Source: Bog-473 sp963756025 | GTDB lineage: Bacteria; Actinomycetota; Acidimicrobiia; Acidimicrobiales; RAAP-2 | Direction of reading: 5' to 3' | NCBI GenBank assembly: GCA_963756025.1 | Contig: CAVWMF010000008.1 | Span: 62,001-126,000 of the forward strand | Length of the DNA: 64,000 nucleotides | Shown here: piece by piece, positions 52,213 through 61,232 of the stretch | Layout of the letters: every line of letters starts with the position of its first letter | Numbering within the stretch: the stretch's first letter is position 1 | Notes under the pieces: model-generated | Told to the model about the DNA's origin: nothing | Database searches by the model: none | What the model saw: the letters and a program-made list of their open reading frames with translations, nothing else | Translations under genes and position numbers: made by a program

Positions 52213-53460
52213 ATGGTGTGGAACCCGGCTGATGGCTATGGAGCGGTCGTGGACCATGGGGCACTCTGGGGCTACGCGCGACCACAGGCTCTGCAAGAGG
52301 CCTTCGACGCCGCCGCAGAGAGCCTGCGCACCGTCGATGGGTGGTCGGCTGCGGGCCCCAAGGAGCTGGTGGCCGACCTTGCCCTCGAAGGCGGGGGCGT
52401 CAAGGGGATCGGCATCGTCGGGGCGGTGTCCGTGCTGGCTGAAGCGGGTTACCGGTTCGCCCGCGTCGCCGGGACGAGTGCGGGCGCGATCGCCGCCACC
52501 CTTATTGCGTCGATCACGAAGGCCGGGCAACCGATGAGCTCGCTCCGGGGGTACCTCGACGCTCTCTCGTTCAAGAATTTCATGCCCGAGGGCAAGGTGC
52601 ACCACTTCTTGGATCACTTCGGCAAGCCGGGCGGCGCCCTGGCTGACGCCGGCATCCTCGCCCACCGGATGGGTCTCTATCCCGGGGACTACCTGGCCGA
52701 GTGGCTGGGACCGATCCTCCACGACCAGCTCGGTGTGCACACCTTCGCCGACCTGAAGATCGCACAGGCCGAAGACCCGGGCATGAGCCTGCCCGATGAC
52801 CGGAGGTATCGACTGGTCGTGCACACGTCGGATATCACCCGGGGCGAACTGGTGCATCTTCCGTGGGACTACGACCACTACGGGCGTGACCGCGACACAC
52901 AGGACGTGGTGGGCGCGGTGCGGGCGTCGATGTCCATTCCGTTCTTCTTCGAACCGGTCACCTTCACGGCGCTCCCGGCTGAAGTCGACATCCCGACGCC
53001 GGGGGGTGGTGTCATCCGCACGCACTATGACGGTGGCGCGGTCACCTGGGTGGACGGGGGCATGTTGCGGAACTTTCCGATCGACGCCTTTACCCGGGTC
53101 GACGGCCTGCCGCCGCGCTGGCCGACCATCGGCATCAAGCTGTCGTCGCTCCAGACGAGATTCCCGGCCGATCGTTCCGCCACCAGCGCCTTCGATGTGG
53201 CCAGGGGATGCCTGCACACCATGATGAACGAGTGGGATGCCTACAGCGTCGATGCTTCGACGGCGGCCAGGACGATCTTCGTGGCCAACGCCGGAATCAC
53301 GGCCACGGATTTCGATCTGACCCCGGCCCAGCAGGACGAACTCTTCTTGAACGGCGTGTCGGCCGCCACCGCCTTCATCATGGACATGGCCGGCAACGGT
53401 CACGTCCCCCGGTCGGCCCAGGAGGCTACCGAGTTCCTGCAGCGGGCCACCTCGGCGTGA
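52213..53460 (+). CDS. Patatin-like phospholipase
   Basis: 415 residues. The oxyanion loop ALEGGGVKGIGIVGA (about 57-71), the nucleophile elbow GTSAG (about 92-96) and the catalytic Asp in VDGGMLRNFP (about 279-288) form the Ser-Asp dyad of patatins. No signal peptide is seen. It would hydrolyse acyl chains of phospholipids; toxic effector roles exist in the family but nothing nearby supports one. An inverted-repeat terminator follows. Confidence 0.9.
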   Translation: MVWNPADGYGAVVDHGALWGYARPQALQEAFDAAAESLRTVDGWSAAGPKELVADLALEGGGVKGIGIVGAVSVLAEAGYRFARVAGTSAGAIAATLIASITKAGQPMSSLRGYLDALSFKNFMPEGKVHHFLDHFGKPGGALADAGILAHRMGLYPGDYLAEWLGPILHDQLGVHTFADLKIAQAEDPGMSLPDDRRYRLVVHTSDITRGELVHLPWDYDHYGRDRDTQDVVGAVRASMSIPFFFEPVTFTALPAEVDIPTPGGGVIRTHYDGGAVTWVDGGMLRNFPIDAFTRVDGLPPRWPTIGIKLSSLQTRFPADRSATSAFDVARGCLHTMMNEWDAYSVDASTAARTIFVANAGITATDFDLTPAQQDELFLNGVSAATAFIMDMAGNGHVPRSAQEATEFLQRATSA

Positions 53461-53473
53461 GACCCCGTCGCCC

Positions 53474-53498
53474 GGCCGGCCCCGCCCGCCCGCCGGCC
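53474..53498. terminator. Hairpin between convergent genes
   Basis: GGCCGGC and GCCGGCC form a 7-bp stem with an 11-base loop, located between the patatin gene and the converging MerR gene. There is no T-run, as is common in actinobacteria. Confidence 0.45.
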
Positions 53499-53518
53499 AC
53501 GCCACCCGGTCGGTCCCT

Positions 53519-54337
53519 TCAGGGGGAAGCGGTGTGGAAGACCGGCCAGCCGATTTCCGTGCGCCAGGCCGAGCTGTCGTCTGTGTCCCGCGGTCCGATG
53601 AGATAGACCTCGTGCACCGGCCCGGCGACCGCCAGAGCGTGTGAAGCGACATAGGCACCGAGCGCGCCGTACGTCACCTCGATGTCGTCATGTGGGCCAT
53701 GGTGCACGGTGACGGCGAGCTCGGTCGCAGGGAGGCGAAACGGTTGAACACCCCCGATAACCGGGGGATCGTCAACCGGGAGATAGACGACGGCCCCACC
53801 CCGTTCCTCCGTGAACAGCGCGTTGTCGTAGAGGCCACCAGCCGGCCCCGTGGCCTTCAACCCGCAGTCCTCGAAGGCCCGGTAGAGGTCGGACATCGCC
53901 CTCGAATACCAGACCAGCACGTCACGACGATCGACCGTGGCGCAGAGCGCCGCAACCGTTGTCGCCTCCTCGCGGCGGCGTGCTACAGCGAGCGGAGGTG
54001 GATCGGGCTGCAGGAGACGACGGAGTGAATTCACCGCTGCCCGGGTCTCGTCGAGTTGACCCTCGAGCCGTTCGAGGTGACGCTCGATCAGCGCGGCGCG
54101 TCCAGCGGGGTCGTCGGTGGCGAGCACTTCCCCGATCTCCCGGACCGGCATGCCGAGCGTGCGGAAGCGGTGGATCACCTGGGCGGTCGGGATCTGTTCG
54201 ACCGTGTAGTAGCGGTAGCCAGTCCGTGGGTCGACCTCGTCAGGTTCGAGGAGTGCGGCTTCGTGGTACCGGCGCAGGGTCTTGATGCTGAGGTGCGTGA
54301 GTTGTGAGAAGTCTCCGATGGTCAGGCTGGCCGGCAC
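53519..54337 (-). CDS. MerR-family regulator with GyrI-like effector domain
   Basis: 272 residues. The N-terminal winged helix (LTIGDFSQLTHLSIKTLRRY, then HEAALLEPDEVDPRTGYRYY) is classic MerR. A dimer helix follows to about 115, and then comes a C-terminal domain ending VYLIGPRDTDDSSAWRTEIG that fits GyrI/BmrR-type small-molecule binding. It probably activates a divergent target, and the SnoaL gene starting at 54462 is the nearest candidate. Confidence 0.9.
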   Translation of the reverse strand: MPASLTIGDFSQLTHLSIKTLRRYHEAALLEPDEVDPRTGYRYYTVEQIPTAQVIHRFRTLGMPVREIGEVLATDDPAGRAALIERHLERLEGQLDETRAAVNSLRRLLQPDPPPLAVARRREEATTVAALCATVDRRDVLVWYSRAMSDLYRAFEDCGLKATGPAGGLYDNALFTEERGGAVVYLPVDDPPVIGGVQPFRLPATELAVTVHHGPHDDIEVTYGALGAYVASHALAVAGPVHEVYLIGPRDTDDSSAWRTEIGWPVFHTASP

Positions 54338-54461
54338 AAGTGCAGTCTGGACCCTCCCGGGTGGGGAGAGTCAAGCAGCTGCGCGAGAAGGGCTTGACTC
54401 TCCCCCCGAGGGAGCCCTCAGGGTGGGGTGACGACCCGCACGGCAAGGGAGAAGCACCAAA

Positions 54462-54819
54462 ATGACCGAGAATTCCACGCCCGATATCATCGCCCTCTAC
54501 CTGAAGCTGGCCCCCGGCGGCGACCTCGATACGCTGGTTCCATGCTTCACGAGCGACGCCCAGGTCATCGATGAGGGAAAGACGTACCGCGGTCACGACG
54601 AGATCCGCGGTTGGCGAGAGGCCGTTGCGGCCGAGTTCACCTACACGATGTCCGTCGTGGGCACTGAAGCCGCCGGCGTCGTCCGGTCGCCGACGGCCGG
54701 CACGGCCCGCTACGTCGTGACGGCCGAACTGGAGGGAACTTCCCCGGGAGTCCGGTCGCTTGAAGTATCGCTTCGCGCTGCGCGACGGTCTGATCTGCGC
54801 GCTCGAGATCGCACCATGA
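54462..54819 (+). pseudogene. SnoaL-like protein with two frameshifts
   Basis: The N-terminal 90 residues (TENSTPDIIALYLKLAPGGD; VPCFTSDAQVIDEGKTYRGH) are a SnoaL/NTF2-like fold. After TAELEG the frame is lost; restoring one base near 54735 and one near 54759 gives FPGSPVALKYRFALRDGLIC and a stop at 54817-54819, the usual ending of the family, 119 residues in all. Both missing bases are in short runs (AA, TT), which hints at sequence error. Without the restoration the frame runs on to 54824. It is divergent from the MerR gene. Confidence 0.7.
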
Positions 54820-54823
54820 CCTG

Positions 54824-55465
54824 ATGGCCCAGGTATCGCTGGCTTCCGCCGTCGTCGATGTGGCCGGGCGCGATCCTGTGATGGCGAACCTCGTCGCGTT
54901 GGTCGGCCCGCTGCGCCACCGGCCGCGGAGTGTGGACGGTCACTTCGGCGCCCTCGTCCGCTCGATCGCCTCCCAGCAACTGAGCGGGCGTGCCGCGCAC
55001 GCGATCCTCGGACGCATCGTCACCGCCGTGGGGGGCCAGCTCACAGCGGAAGCCATCGCGGCGGTGCCCGACGAGCAACTACGCGCCGCCGGTCTCTCGG
55101 GCAACAAGGTTGCCTCGGTGCGAGACCTCTCGATGAAAGTGCTCGACGGCATCATCGATCTCTCCGGGAACCGGAGGAAGACCGACGAGGAAGTGATCGC
55201 GGACCTGGTGACGGTCCGCGGCGTCGGGCGCTGGACGGCCGAGATGTATCTGATGTTCGAGCTCAGGCGGCTGGACATCTGGCCGGTCGACGACCTCGGC
55301 GTCCGGCAAGGGTACGGGCTGGCGTGGGGCCTTCCGACGGCGCCACCGGCCAAGGAACTCATGCCCCTCGGTGATCGGTTTCGCCCCTACCGCTCGGTCG
55401 TGGCCCGCTACTGCTGGGAGGCGGTGAGCTTGTTCCGCGGCGGAACCGATCCCGGTCTTCGTTAA
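54824..55465 (+). CDS. DNA-3-methyladenine glycosylase family protein (HhH-GPD)
   Basis: 213 residues. The helix-hairpin-helix is in VRGVGRWTAEMYLMFEL (about 126-142), followed by the catalytic Asp in IWPVDDLGVRQGYG; SIASQQLSGRAAHAIL is the conserved N-terminal helix of AlkA-type enzymes. It removes alkylated bases to start base-excision repair. Shorter than E. coli AlkA because the N-terminal beta domain is absent, which is normal for the MagI/Mag1 type. Confidence 0.9.
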   Translation: MAQVSLASAVVDVAGRDPVMANLVALVGPLRHRPRSVDGHFGALVRSIASQQLSGRAAHAILGRIVTAVGGQLTAEAIAAVPDEQLRAAGLSGNKVASVRDLSMKVLDGIIDLSGNRRKTDEEVIADLVTVRGVGRWTAEMYLMFELRRLDIWPVDDLGVRQGYGLAWGLPTAPPAKELMPLGDRFRPYRSVVARYCWEAVSLFRGGTDPGLR

Positions 55466-55588
55466 CCGGGACTTTTGACTCTGCCTCCAGCCGGAGAGTC
55501 AGGTCATACTTGTGGGCACGTGCGCAACGCTCGCAGTACGTCGGGGTCAGAGCGGCTCTGTTCCAGGTATCTCCGTCGGAGGCGAACG

Positions 55589-56320
55589 ATGTCCCACCCA
55601 AGGCTGATGATGAAGATGAGCTCGGCGGCGCTTTTCGGCGCCGTTCTTTCGATGATCGTTCCATCGGTAGCGGGGGCCGACGGGTTCTCCTCCAAGAGTG
55701 CGGAGCAGATATTCAAGTCCGCCGTTGCGGCATCAGGTGCGGCAAGTTCGTTCTCTGTCCACGGCGACATCCGTCAGCCGAAAATGAACCTCGTCCTTAA
55801 TCTCTCCTTGAGCGCATCGGGCACGTCCGAGGGAACGCTGACGATCAATGGTGGCAAGGTCGAAATACGGGAGATCGCCGGCACCGGGTACTTCAAGGGT
55901 GATTCGAAGTTCTGGACGAAAAATGGGAGCGCCGCATCAGCGCAACTGCTCGCAGGCAAGTGGGTCTATGCCCCGGTGTCCGATGCGCTCTTTTCGGGGT
56001 TCCGCTCGTTCCTCAGCCCGCGCACCTTCATCAAATCGTTCTTCGGTAGCGATACCGGTCCTTATTCCAAGGGCTCGGCGAAAGTGGTCGACGGGGAGCA
56101 CACGATCGGCGTCATGGCGGACGGTCCAGGCACTATGTACGTCGCCACCGGCGGGCCCCATTTCATTGTCAATGTGCGAGGCACTGAGGGGAGCGCTTCG
56201 GTCATGGTCACCTTCGGATCCTATGGCGTTGCCGTCAACCCGGTGAAGCCGGTAGGAGCCATCAGCCTCAAGGGTCTGGAGAACGGGAGCAGCGCATCGT
56301 CGACGAGCGTTGCCACTTGA
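55589..56320 (+). CDS. Secreted protein, LppX/LprG-like plan
   Basis: 243 residues from ATG 55589, with GGAGG seven bases upstream. A signal peptide (MSSAALFGAVLSMIVPSVAG, cleavage near AGADG) precedes a beta-rich domain (LVLNLSLSASGTSEGTLTIN; GGKVEIREIAGTGYFKGDSK) resembling the half-barrel of LppX/LprG-type carriers but without a lipobox. Likely outside the membrane; any lipid ligand is inference. Confidence 0.65.
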   Translation: MSHPRLMMKMSSAALFGAVLSMIVPSVAGADGFSSKSAEQIFKSAVAASGAASSFSVHGDIRQPKMNLVLNLSLSASGTSEGTLTINGGKVEIREIAGTGYFKGDSKFWTKNGSAASAQLLAGKWVYAPVSDALFSGFRSFLSPRTFIKSFFGSDTGPYSKGSAKVVDGEHTIGVMADGPGTMYVATGGPHFIVNVRGTEGSASVMVTFGSYGVAVNPVKPVGAISLKGLENGSSASSTSVAT

Positions 56321-56636
56321 GCCAGGGGCGGGCTCGCCCGCCGAGCGCGCTGCCGAGATTCTGGCTCGCATCCGGGCCATCCCCGAGGGCTTCGTCCGCA
56401 CCTACGGGGATATCAATCCCCACGCACCACGGCTCGTCGGACACGTTCTGGCCACCACTCGGCAAGACGTTCCGTGGCACCGGGTGGTCCGAGCGGACGG
56501 CTCGGTCGCCAAGGGCCGGCCCCAGCTCGATCTGCTGCGGAAAGAGGGCGTCCCGCTGCGCGGCAGCCGAGTGGATCTGCGCCTGGCGCGAGTACCGGAG
56601 GGACTCACCGGGGTGACGCATCCTCCGGACACATGA
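56310..56636 (+). CDS. Alkyltransferase-like protein (ATL, MGMT fold)
   Basis: About 108 residues from TTG 56310 (the true start may be slightly later). The fold is the DNA-binding domain of O6-alkylguanine transferase: FVRTYGDINPHAP helix-turn-helix, then VPWHRVVRADGSVAKG in place of the PCHRV box. Trp instead of the acceptor Cys is the mark of ATL proteins, which bind O6-alkylguanine and hand it to nucleotide-excision repair without removing it. It overlaps the end of the secreted-protein gene by 11 bases and lies close to the glycosylase gene, a small DNA-repair neighbourhood. Confidence 0.85.
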   Translation: MPLEPGAGSPAERAAEILARIRAIPEGFVRTYGDINPHAPRLVGHVLATTRQDVPWHRVVRADGSVAKGRPQLDLLRKEGVPLRGSRVDLRLARVPEGLTGVTHPPDT

Positions 56637-56777
56637 CGGTGGAGGCGTCAACCGATCGGGGGACATCGGCATAAGCCGCCCGATGGGGCGATTGGCTGAC
56701 AACACGATGATTCGCGCGGGCGCATAGTGAAACCACCAGCCCGGACGGACCGGGTCGGGCAAGAAGAAGGAATCGAA

Positions 56778-57182
56778 ATGAGCACCACCTATGCCTCCCA
56801 AGGCCGTCCAGCGCAATCGCCGGGCCTGCGTGCCGCCGCCGCAGCCGTCGTCGTCGCCACTGCCGTCGTGATCGTCGCAGTAGCCGGCTTCGCATTCGGC
56901 CGACACGTCGACGCGCACAGCACGTCGCCCGCAGCGGCGCACACTGCCGTCGTCATACAGCCCCTTCCCAGCCGCTCAGCTTCCGTCGTGTCCTTGCAAC
57001 AGCAGCTCAGCCAGTTGCATCTCTACAACGGTACGGTCGACGGGATCATGGGACCCAAAACGATTGCGGCGATTGCGAGCGTCCAGCGCGAAGCCGGGCT
57101 GCCCCAGACCGGAAAGATGAACGCCGCTACCCAGAACGCGTTGGACTACTACCTGGCGAACGACCTTCCCGGAAGCGGTTGA
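56778..57182 (+). CDS. Membrane-anchored peptidoglycan-binding protein
   Basis: 134 residues: one transmembrane anchor (AAAVVVATAVVIVAVAGFAF, about 21-40), an Ala/Ser/Thr linker and a PG_binding_1 domain (VVSLQQQLSQLHLYNGTVDG, then MGPKTIAAIASVQREAGLPQ). It probably holds to the cell wall from the membrane. The ATG at 56778 has AAGAAGGAAT upstream. The perfect hairpin at 57231 follows. Confidence 0.83.
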   Translation: MSTTYASQGRPAQSPGLRAAAAAVVVATAVVIVAVAGFAFGRHVDAHSTSPAAAHTAVVIQPLPSRSASVVSLQQQLSQLHLYNGTVDGIMGPKTIAAIASVQREAGLPQTGKMNAATQNALDYYLANDLPGSG

Positions 57183-57230
57183 CCCGGGCGAACTCGATCC
57201 TCACCTCGCCCAGGACCGATCCCATGTAGC

Positions 57231-57264
57231 TCGACACGGCCCGCAATCGAGCGGGCCGTGTCGA
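57231..57264. terminator. Strong bidirectional hairpin between convergent genes
   Basis: TCGACACGGCCCGC and its exact inverted copy form a perfect 14-bp stem with the 6-base loop AATCGA. It lies between the peptidoglycan-binding gene and the converging SnoaL gene, so it can serve both. No T-run is present. Confidence 0.75.
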
Positions 57265-57292
57265 CGTTCCGGGCGCAGATCTCCGGCGGTCG

Positions 57293-57697
57293 TCAGTGCG
57301 CCGCCAGCTGGTGCTGCATCCCAGCTGCGTCCAACACCCCCCAGTGCTCGACCACCGACCCGTCGTCGATGCGGAAGAAGTCACAGACGTTGATGTCGAG
57401 CAGGTTCCCCGAGGCAGGAATCCCCATGAAGTCGCCCTGGTGATTGCCGGTCATTCGAGCGAGCACGAACACCTTGTCGCCTTCGGAAATGATGTGTTCC
57501 ACGTGGATCGAGCCGTCCCCGAATCCCGCATGGAACATTTCGAACATTCGGCGCAGGCCAGCCTTGGTCGGCTCCAGGCCGGGCACCAACTCGTGCTCGA
57601 CGAACTTGTCGGAGACGACTTCGTCGATCACGGCAAGGTCACCTGCGTTGACCCGTTCGTAGAAACTGCGGATCAGTTCTTTGTTCGCCTGCGACAT
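57293..57697 (-). CDS. SnoaL-like protein (polyketide cyclase-type fold)
   Basis: 134 residues from ATG 57697. NKELIRSFYERVNAGDLAVI, then VEHELVPGLEPTKAGLRRMF and a His-rich core (HVEHIISEGDKVFVLARMTG; GNLLDINVCDFFRIDDGSVV) match the SnoaL group, in which the cone-shaped fold binds small ligands. Divergent from the MarR gene 114 bases away, a usual regulator-target arrangement. Confidence 0.88.
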   Translation of the reverse strand: MSQANKELIRSFYERVNAGDLAVIDEVVSDKFVEHELVPGLEPTKAGLRRMFEMFHAGFGDGSIHVEHIISEGDKVFVLARMTGNHQGDFMGIPASGNLLDINVCDFFRIDDGSVVEHWGVLDAAGMQHQLAAH

Positions 57698-57811
57698 CGT
57701 TCGCCTTCTTTCTCGAAGTTGCCGGATCGTGGTGGTCCAGTCTCTCGCTAGAAGCCTAGCAATTAGAAATAGGAGGCGGCCCGGCGCCCGCGCCGCCGTA
57801 ACATCAGGGCC

Positions 57812-58351
57812 GTGTCCGACGAAGCGATCATCCGCGTGCCCGCCGATTTCAAGCACGAGTTTCCCGGTGCCAGCCGATCGGCCGCAGAGGTGGCAGCCAC
57901 CCTCGTCGGTACAGCGACGGCGCTCGATGCGGCAATCGAGCGTGCTCCGAGGCAGGCCGCCGATCTGTCGACGAGCGCTTTCCAAACATTGGCAATCCTT
58001 GACGGCGCCGGAGAGCCCTTGCCCGCGGCTGACATCGCGGAGCGACTCCTCGTGACCACGGCCAGCATGACGTCGCTGCTCCACACGCTGGAGCGCCGTG
58101 GGCTGGTCGAGCGTCGTCCCCACCCGACTGACGGTCGCAAAATCCTCGTCAATCTGACGCCACTGGCGCAGCCGATCATCGATGCACAACTCCCCACCAT
58201 CCACGCAATCATCACCGAAGCCATCAGCGACATCCCCGAGGCCGATCGTGAGCCGCTCCTCCGGTCGCTTTCGCTGATCAGGACACGGCTGGCGCAGATG
58301 GCCGACCAGCCGCTCCCTAAGGCCATGGCGCGCCGGAAGCCGAAGCGATAG
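57812..58351 (+). CDS. MarR-family regulator
   Basis: 179 residues from GTG. The winged helix-turn-helix is LPAADIAERLLVTTASMTSL followed by LERRGLVERRPHPTDGRKIL, the typical MarR wing with its D-x-R pair. It probably represses the divergent SnoaL gene. A GC-rich triplet of CCGCCGCCGGACC repeats follows its stop. Confidence 0.92.
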   Translation: MSDEAIIRVPADFKHEFPGASRSAAEVAATLVGTATALDAAIERAPRQAADLSTSAFQTLAILDGAGEPLPAADIAERLLVTTASMTSLLHTLERRGLVERRPHPTDGRKILVNLTPLAQPIIDAQLPTIHAIITEAISDIPEADREPLLRSLSLIRTRLAQMADQPLPKAMARRKPKR

Positions 58352-58458
58352 CCACCCCGACCCCCCGCCGCCGGACCCCGCCGCCGGACCCCGCCGCCGA
58401 CCCCGACCCGCACCTGAGTGAATCCGAAGACCCGCTAAACGGGGTCTAGGCCACTGAG

Positions 58459-58531
58459 CACCCCCAACGGGATTCGAACCCGTGCTGCCGCCGTGAAAGG
58501 GCGGTGTCCTAGGCCGCTAGACGATGGGGGC
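58459..58531 (-). tRNA. tRNA-Glu (TTC)
   Basis: 73 bases: acceptor GCCCCCA/TGGGGGT, anticodon stem CCGCC/GGCGG with loop CTTTCAC (anticodon TTC), T-arm ACGGG TTCGAAT CCCGT, discriminator G. No encoded CCA. Confidence 0.96.
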
Positions 58532-58599
58532 CGGTGGCCGGCCGGGCACCCACGAGGGATACGACGACCGACCGGACGAAGACGAAGCAGTGGGTAAGC

Positions 58600-59575
58600 C
58601 TATCGGGCGCCGATCGGCAGGCCGGTGTCCGGCGCCACCTGATCCGGAACGTCGGCCGCAGGAATCACCTCGGGGGCGTGGAAGGTGCAGGCCAAGAAGC
58701 ACTGGGTGGCGCCGATGACGAGAATGGTCACCCCGAGGAGGTGGACTTCCACCAGAGCCGCGGGCAGGTGGGTGAAATACTGCGTGTATCCCACCGCGGC
58801 CTGCGCCACCATCACGGCGAGGAGTACCCGCCCCGCTCGGCGCACCCGCTCGGGCACGTCGGCCATATGCAACCCGACGACCAGTCCGACGGTGAGGCCG
58901 ACCAGGAGCATGACCAGGCTGGCGTGCAGCTCGGCCAGGTCCCGCAGCGAGACCGGAATGCGTTTGGCGATCACCTGGCCCGAGGACTCGCCCCCGAGGG
59001 GTCCCGCCCCGGTGGCGGCCGTCCCGGCGGCGATGACGAAGCCCAGGAGGATCAGGATGCCGTAGAAGAGGTGGAGCAGGGACCGCGGGATGAGGAGGTG
59101 GCCCGATCCGGGTCCGTAGTCACGGGTGGAGCGGTGGACCAGGACGACGGCGTTGACCAGCAGGGCCATCGTGGCCAGGAAGTGCACCATGACGAGATAC
59201 GGATTGAGCTTCGTGTACACCACGATCCCCCCCAGCACCGCCTGGGCCAGAATTCCCGACCACGAGGCCTCCGCTCAGCCATATGAGGTCGCGGCGGCGG
59301 GGGCGACGGAAGACGGCGGCCAGGAAGGCGGCGGCCACGACGATGGTCAGAACGACCGTGACCAGGCGATTCCCGAATTCGATGAGCCCGTGGAACTGGA
59401 CGGCCGGCGTCAGGTGGCCCACCGAGCACTCCGGCCAGTCGCTGCACCCCAGGCCGGACCCGGTCAAGCGGACGGCGCCGCCGGTGACCACGATGAGGGT
59501 GACCATGGCCAGGGCCAGGATGTTGAGGCGGTGGCTGAGAGAGGCGGAGACGGTGAAGGGGCGGCGTCGCGACAC
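58600..59575 (-). CDS. ctaA: Heme A synthase, with an internal one-base frameshift
   Basis: The N-terminal part from GTG 59575 has LNILALAMVTLIVVTGGAVR and LTGSGLGCSDWPECSVGHLT, then VQFHGLIEFGNRLVTVVLTI: the conserved first half of CtaA with the heme His (in FHGLIEFGNR). Near 59257 one extra G in GTCGGGAATT shifts the frame; the continuation GILAQAVLGGIVVYTKLNPY runs on with LHASLVMLLVGLTVGLVVGL to the stop at 58600. The restored protein is 324 residues with eight helices. It oxidises heme O to heme A. An essential respiratory gene with such a shift in a G-run makes sequence error likely. It is divergent from ctaB. Confidence 0.85.
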
Positions 59576-59641
59576 TTGCGCTAATCGTACCGGGACCTCC
59601 CGCTTGGTCCTGAACGGGCACCTGGTCGTAGGCTGAGCGAA

Positions 59642-60571
59642 ATGTCCGCACCGGCTCTCCCACTGCAGGCCCAGCCTTCGGCGCGGTCGACCGTCGGCGC
59701 GTACGTCGCCCTGACCAAGCCGCGCATCATCGAGCTGCTGCTGGTGACCACCCTGCCCACCATGGTGGTGGCCCAACGCGGGCTGCCGCCGCTCTGGCTG
59801 ATGTTGGCCACGCTGGTCGGGGGCACGCTGGCGGCCGGCGGGGCCAATGCCATCAACATGGTGGTCGACCGGGACATCGACCGGCTCATGAACCGCACCA
59901 AGAACCGGCCGCTGGTGACCGGGGCGATGTCGCCCCGCGCCGCGCTGACCTTCGCCCTCAGCCTGGAAGTGGCCGCGTTCGTCGAGCTCTGGCTGGCCGT
60001 CAACCTCCTCTCCGCCGTGTTGGCGGTGTCGGCCACCCTCTTCTACGTCTTCGTGTACACCCTCTGGCTCAAGCGCCGTTCGTCGCAGAACATCGTGGTC
60101 GGCGGCGCGGCCGGGGCCGTCCCGGTCCTCGTCGGCTGGGCCGCCGTGACCGACAGCCTCTCGTGGGCCCCGGTGGTGCTGTTCGCGGTCATCTTCATCT
60201 GGACGCCGCCGCACTTCTGGGCGTTGGCCGTGCGCTACAAGGAGGACTATGCGGCGGCGGACGTGCCCATGCTCCCCGTGGTTGCCTCGATGAAGCGCAC
60301 CACGCGCGAGATCGTCATGTACACCGTGCTGCTGGTGGCCGTCTCACTCCTCTTCGGACCGGTGGCCCACCTGGGGTTGATCTACATGATCGCGGCGGCG
60401 GTGCTCGGAGCCGGCTTCCTCTTCATGACCACCCGGCTCTGGGGCCTGGCCCGCTCGGGGCGCGCCACGGGGCGCGAGGCCATGCGGGTCTTCAGCTATT
60501 CCATCACCTACCTGACGGTGTTGTTCGTGGCCATGGCAGGTGACGTACTCATCTCAAATCACATTCACTAG
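59642..60571 (+). CDS. ctaB: Protoheme IX farnesyltransferase (heme O synthase)
   Basis: 309 residues, a UbiA-type membrane enzyme with about eight helices. The Asp-rich substrate motif is NAINMVVDRDIDRLMNRTKN (about 76-95), with the second one in FIWTPPHFWALAVRYKEDYA. It adds farnesyl to heme B before CtaA acts. It is separated from ctaA by 66 bases of divergent promoter space. Confidence 0.95.
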   Translation: MSAPALPLQAQPSARSTVGAYVALTKPRIIELLLVTTLPTMVVAQRGLPPLWLMLATLVGGTLAAGGANAINMVVDRDIDRLMNRTKNRPLVTGAMSPRAALTFALSLEVAAFVELWLAVNLLSAVLAVSATLFYVFVYTLWLKRRSSQNIVVGGAAGAVPVLVGWAAVTDSLSWAPVVLFAVIFIWTPPHFWALAVRYKEDYAAADVPMLPVVASMKRTTREIVMYTVLLVAVSLLFGPVAHLGLIYMIAAAVLGAGFLFMTTRLWGLARSGRATGREAMRVFSYSITYLTVLFVAMAGDVLISNHIH

Positions 60572-60583
60572 TTTGGCCGTCGC

Positions 60584-61232
60584 ATGACGGACCACGCCGC
60601 CGGCCTCCTCGACTCCGACCCGCCCGCATCCGTACCTCCCGAGTCGGGCTCCCCCGGGCCAGTACCGCCGCGCAAGCCTCGCAAGATCTTCCTCGTCGTC
60701 GGTCTGGTGCTCGCGGCCGCCCTGGGCGTGGGCCTCTTCACATCCGTCGGCACCAAGAAGAACTCGGGTCCTCCGCAGGCGGGTGGCCCGGTGCCGGTCG
60801 TTCTCGGCGCCCCGGCTGAACGGTCCGGGAACGGTCGCGGTGCCGGCCGACGGCGGCGGCGGGGGCACACCGGCGGTGCTGCTGTTCTTCGGCAACTGGT
60901 GCCCCCAATGCCATGCGGAACTGCCACCGCTGGCCGCAGCGGTCCGCCAACAGGAGCGCGCGGGCGGCGCCCTGGCCAAGGTGCACGTGATCGGCGTGGA
61001 CAGTGACCACAAGCAGAACGTGGGCGAGGCGTTCGTGAAGTCCGCCGGCGTCGACTTTCCGGTGGCCCATGACGCCGTGATCGCCATCACCAACAACGAT
61101 TTTTTCTTCCAGGGCGACCCGTACGCGGTGTTCGTCAAGGGGAACGGCACCATCAGCGCCATCGTGCCCGGGGCGCTTTCCCCGGCCAGGTTCATCGCCG
61201 AGGAGAAGAAGCTCATTCCCAGCGAAAGCTGA
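60584..61232 (+). CDS. Thioredoxin-like (TlpA/ResA-type) protein, frameshifted
   Basis: An N-terminal anchor (KIFLVVGLVLAAALGVGLFT) is in one frame, and the redox domain, with the active site FFGNWCPQCHAELPPL, is in the next. One extra base near 60800 separates GGPVP from SFSAPRLNGPGTVAVPADGG. Removing it gives 215 residues and a complete domain to IVPGALSPARFIAEEKKLIP. Such proteins reduce thiols outside the membrane during cytochrome assembly, which suits the ctaA/ctaB setting. Confidence 0.82.

Noticed and set aside
58355..58402. A functional GC-rich repeat after the MarR gene
   Set aside because: Short CCGCCGCCGGACC units are likely simple-sequence slippage; no structure or role is visible.
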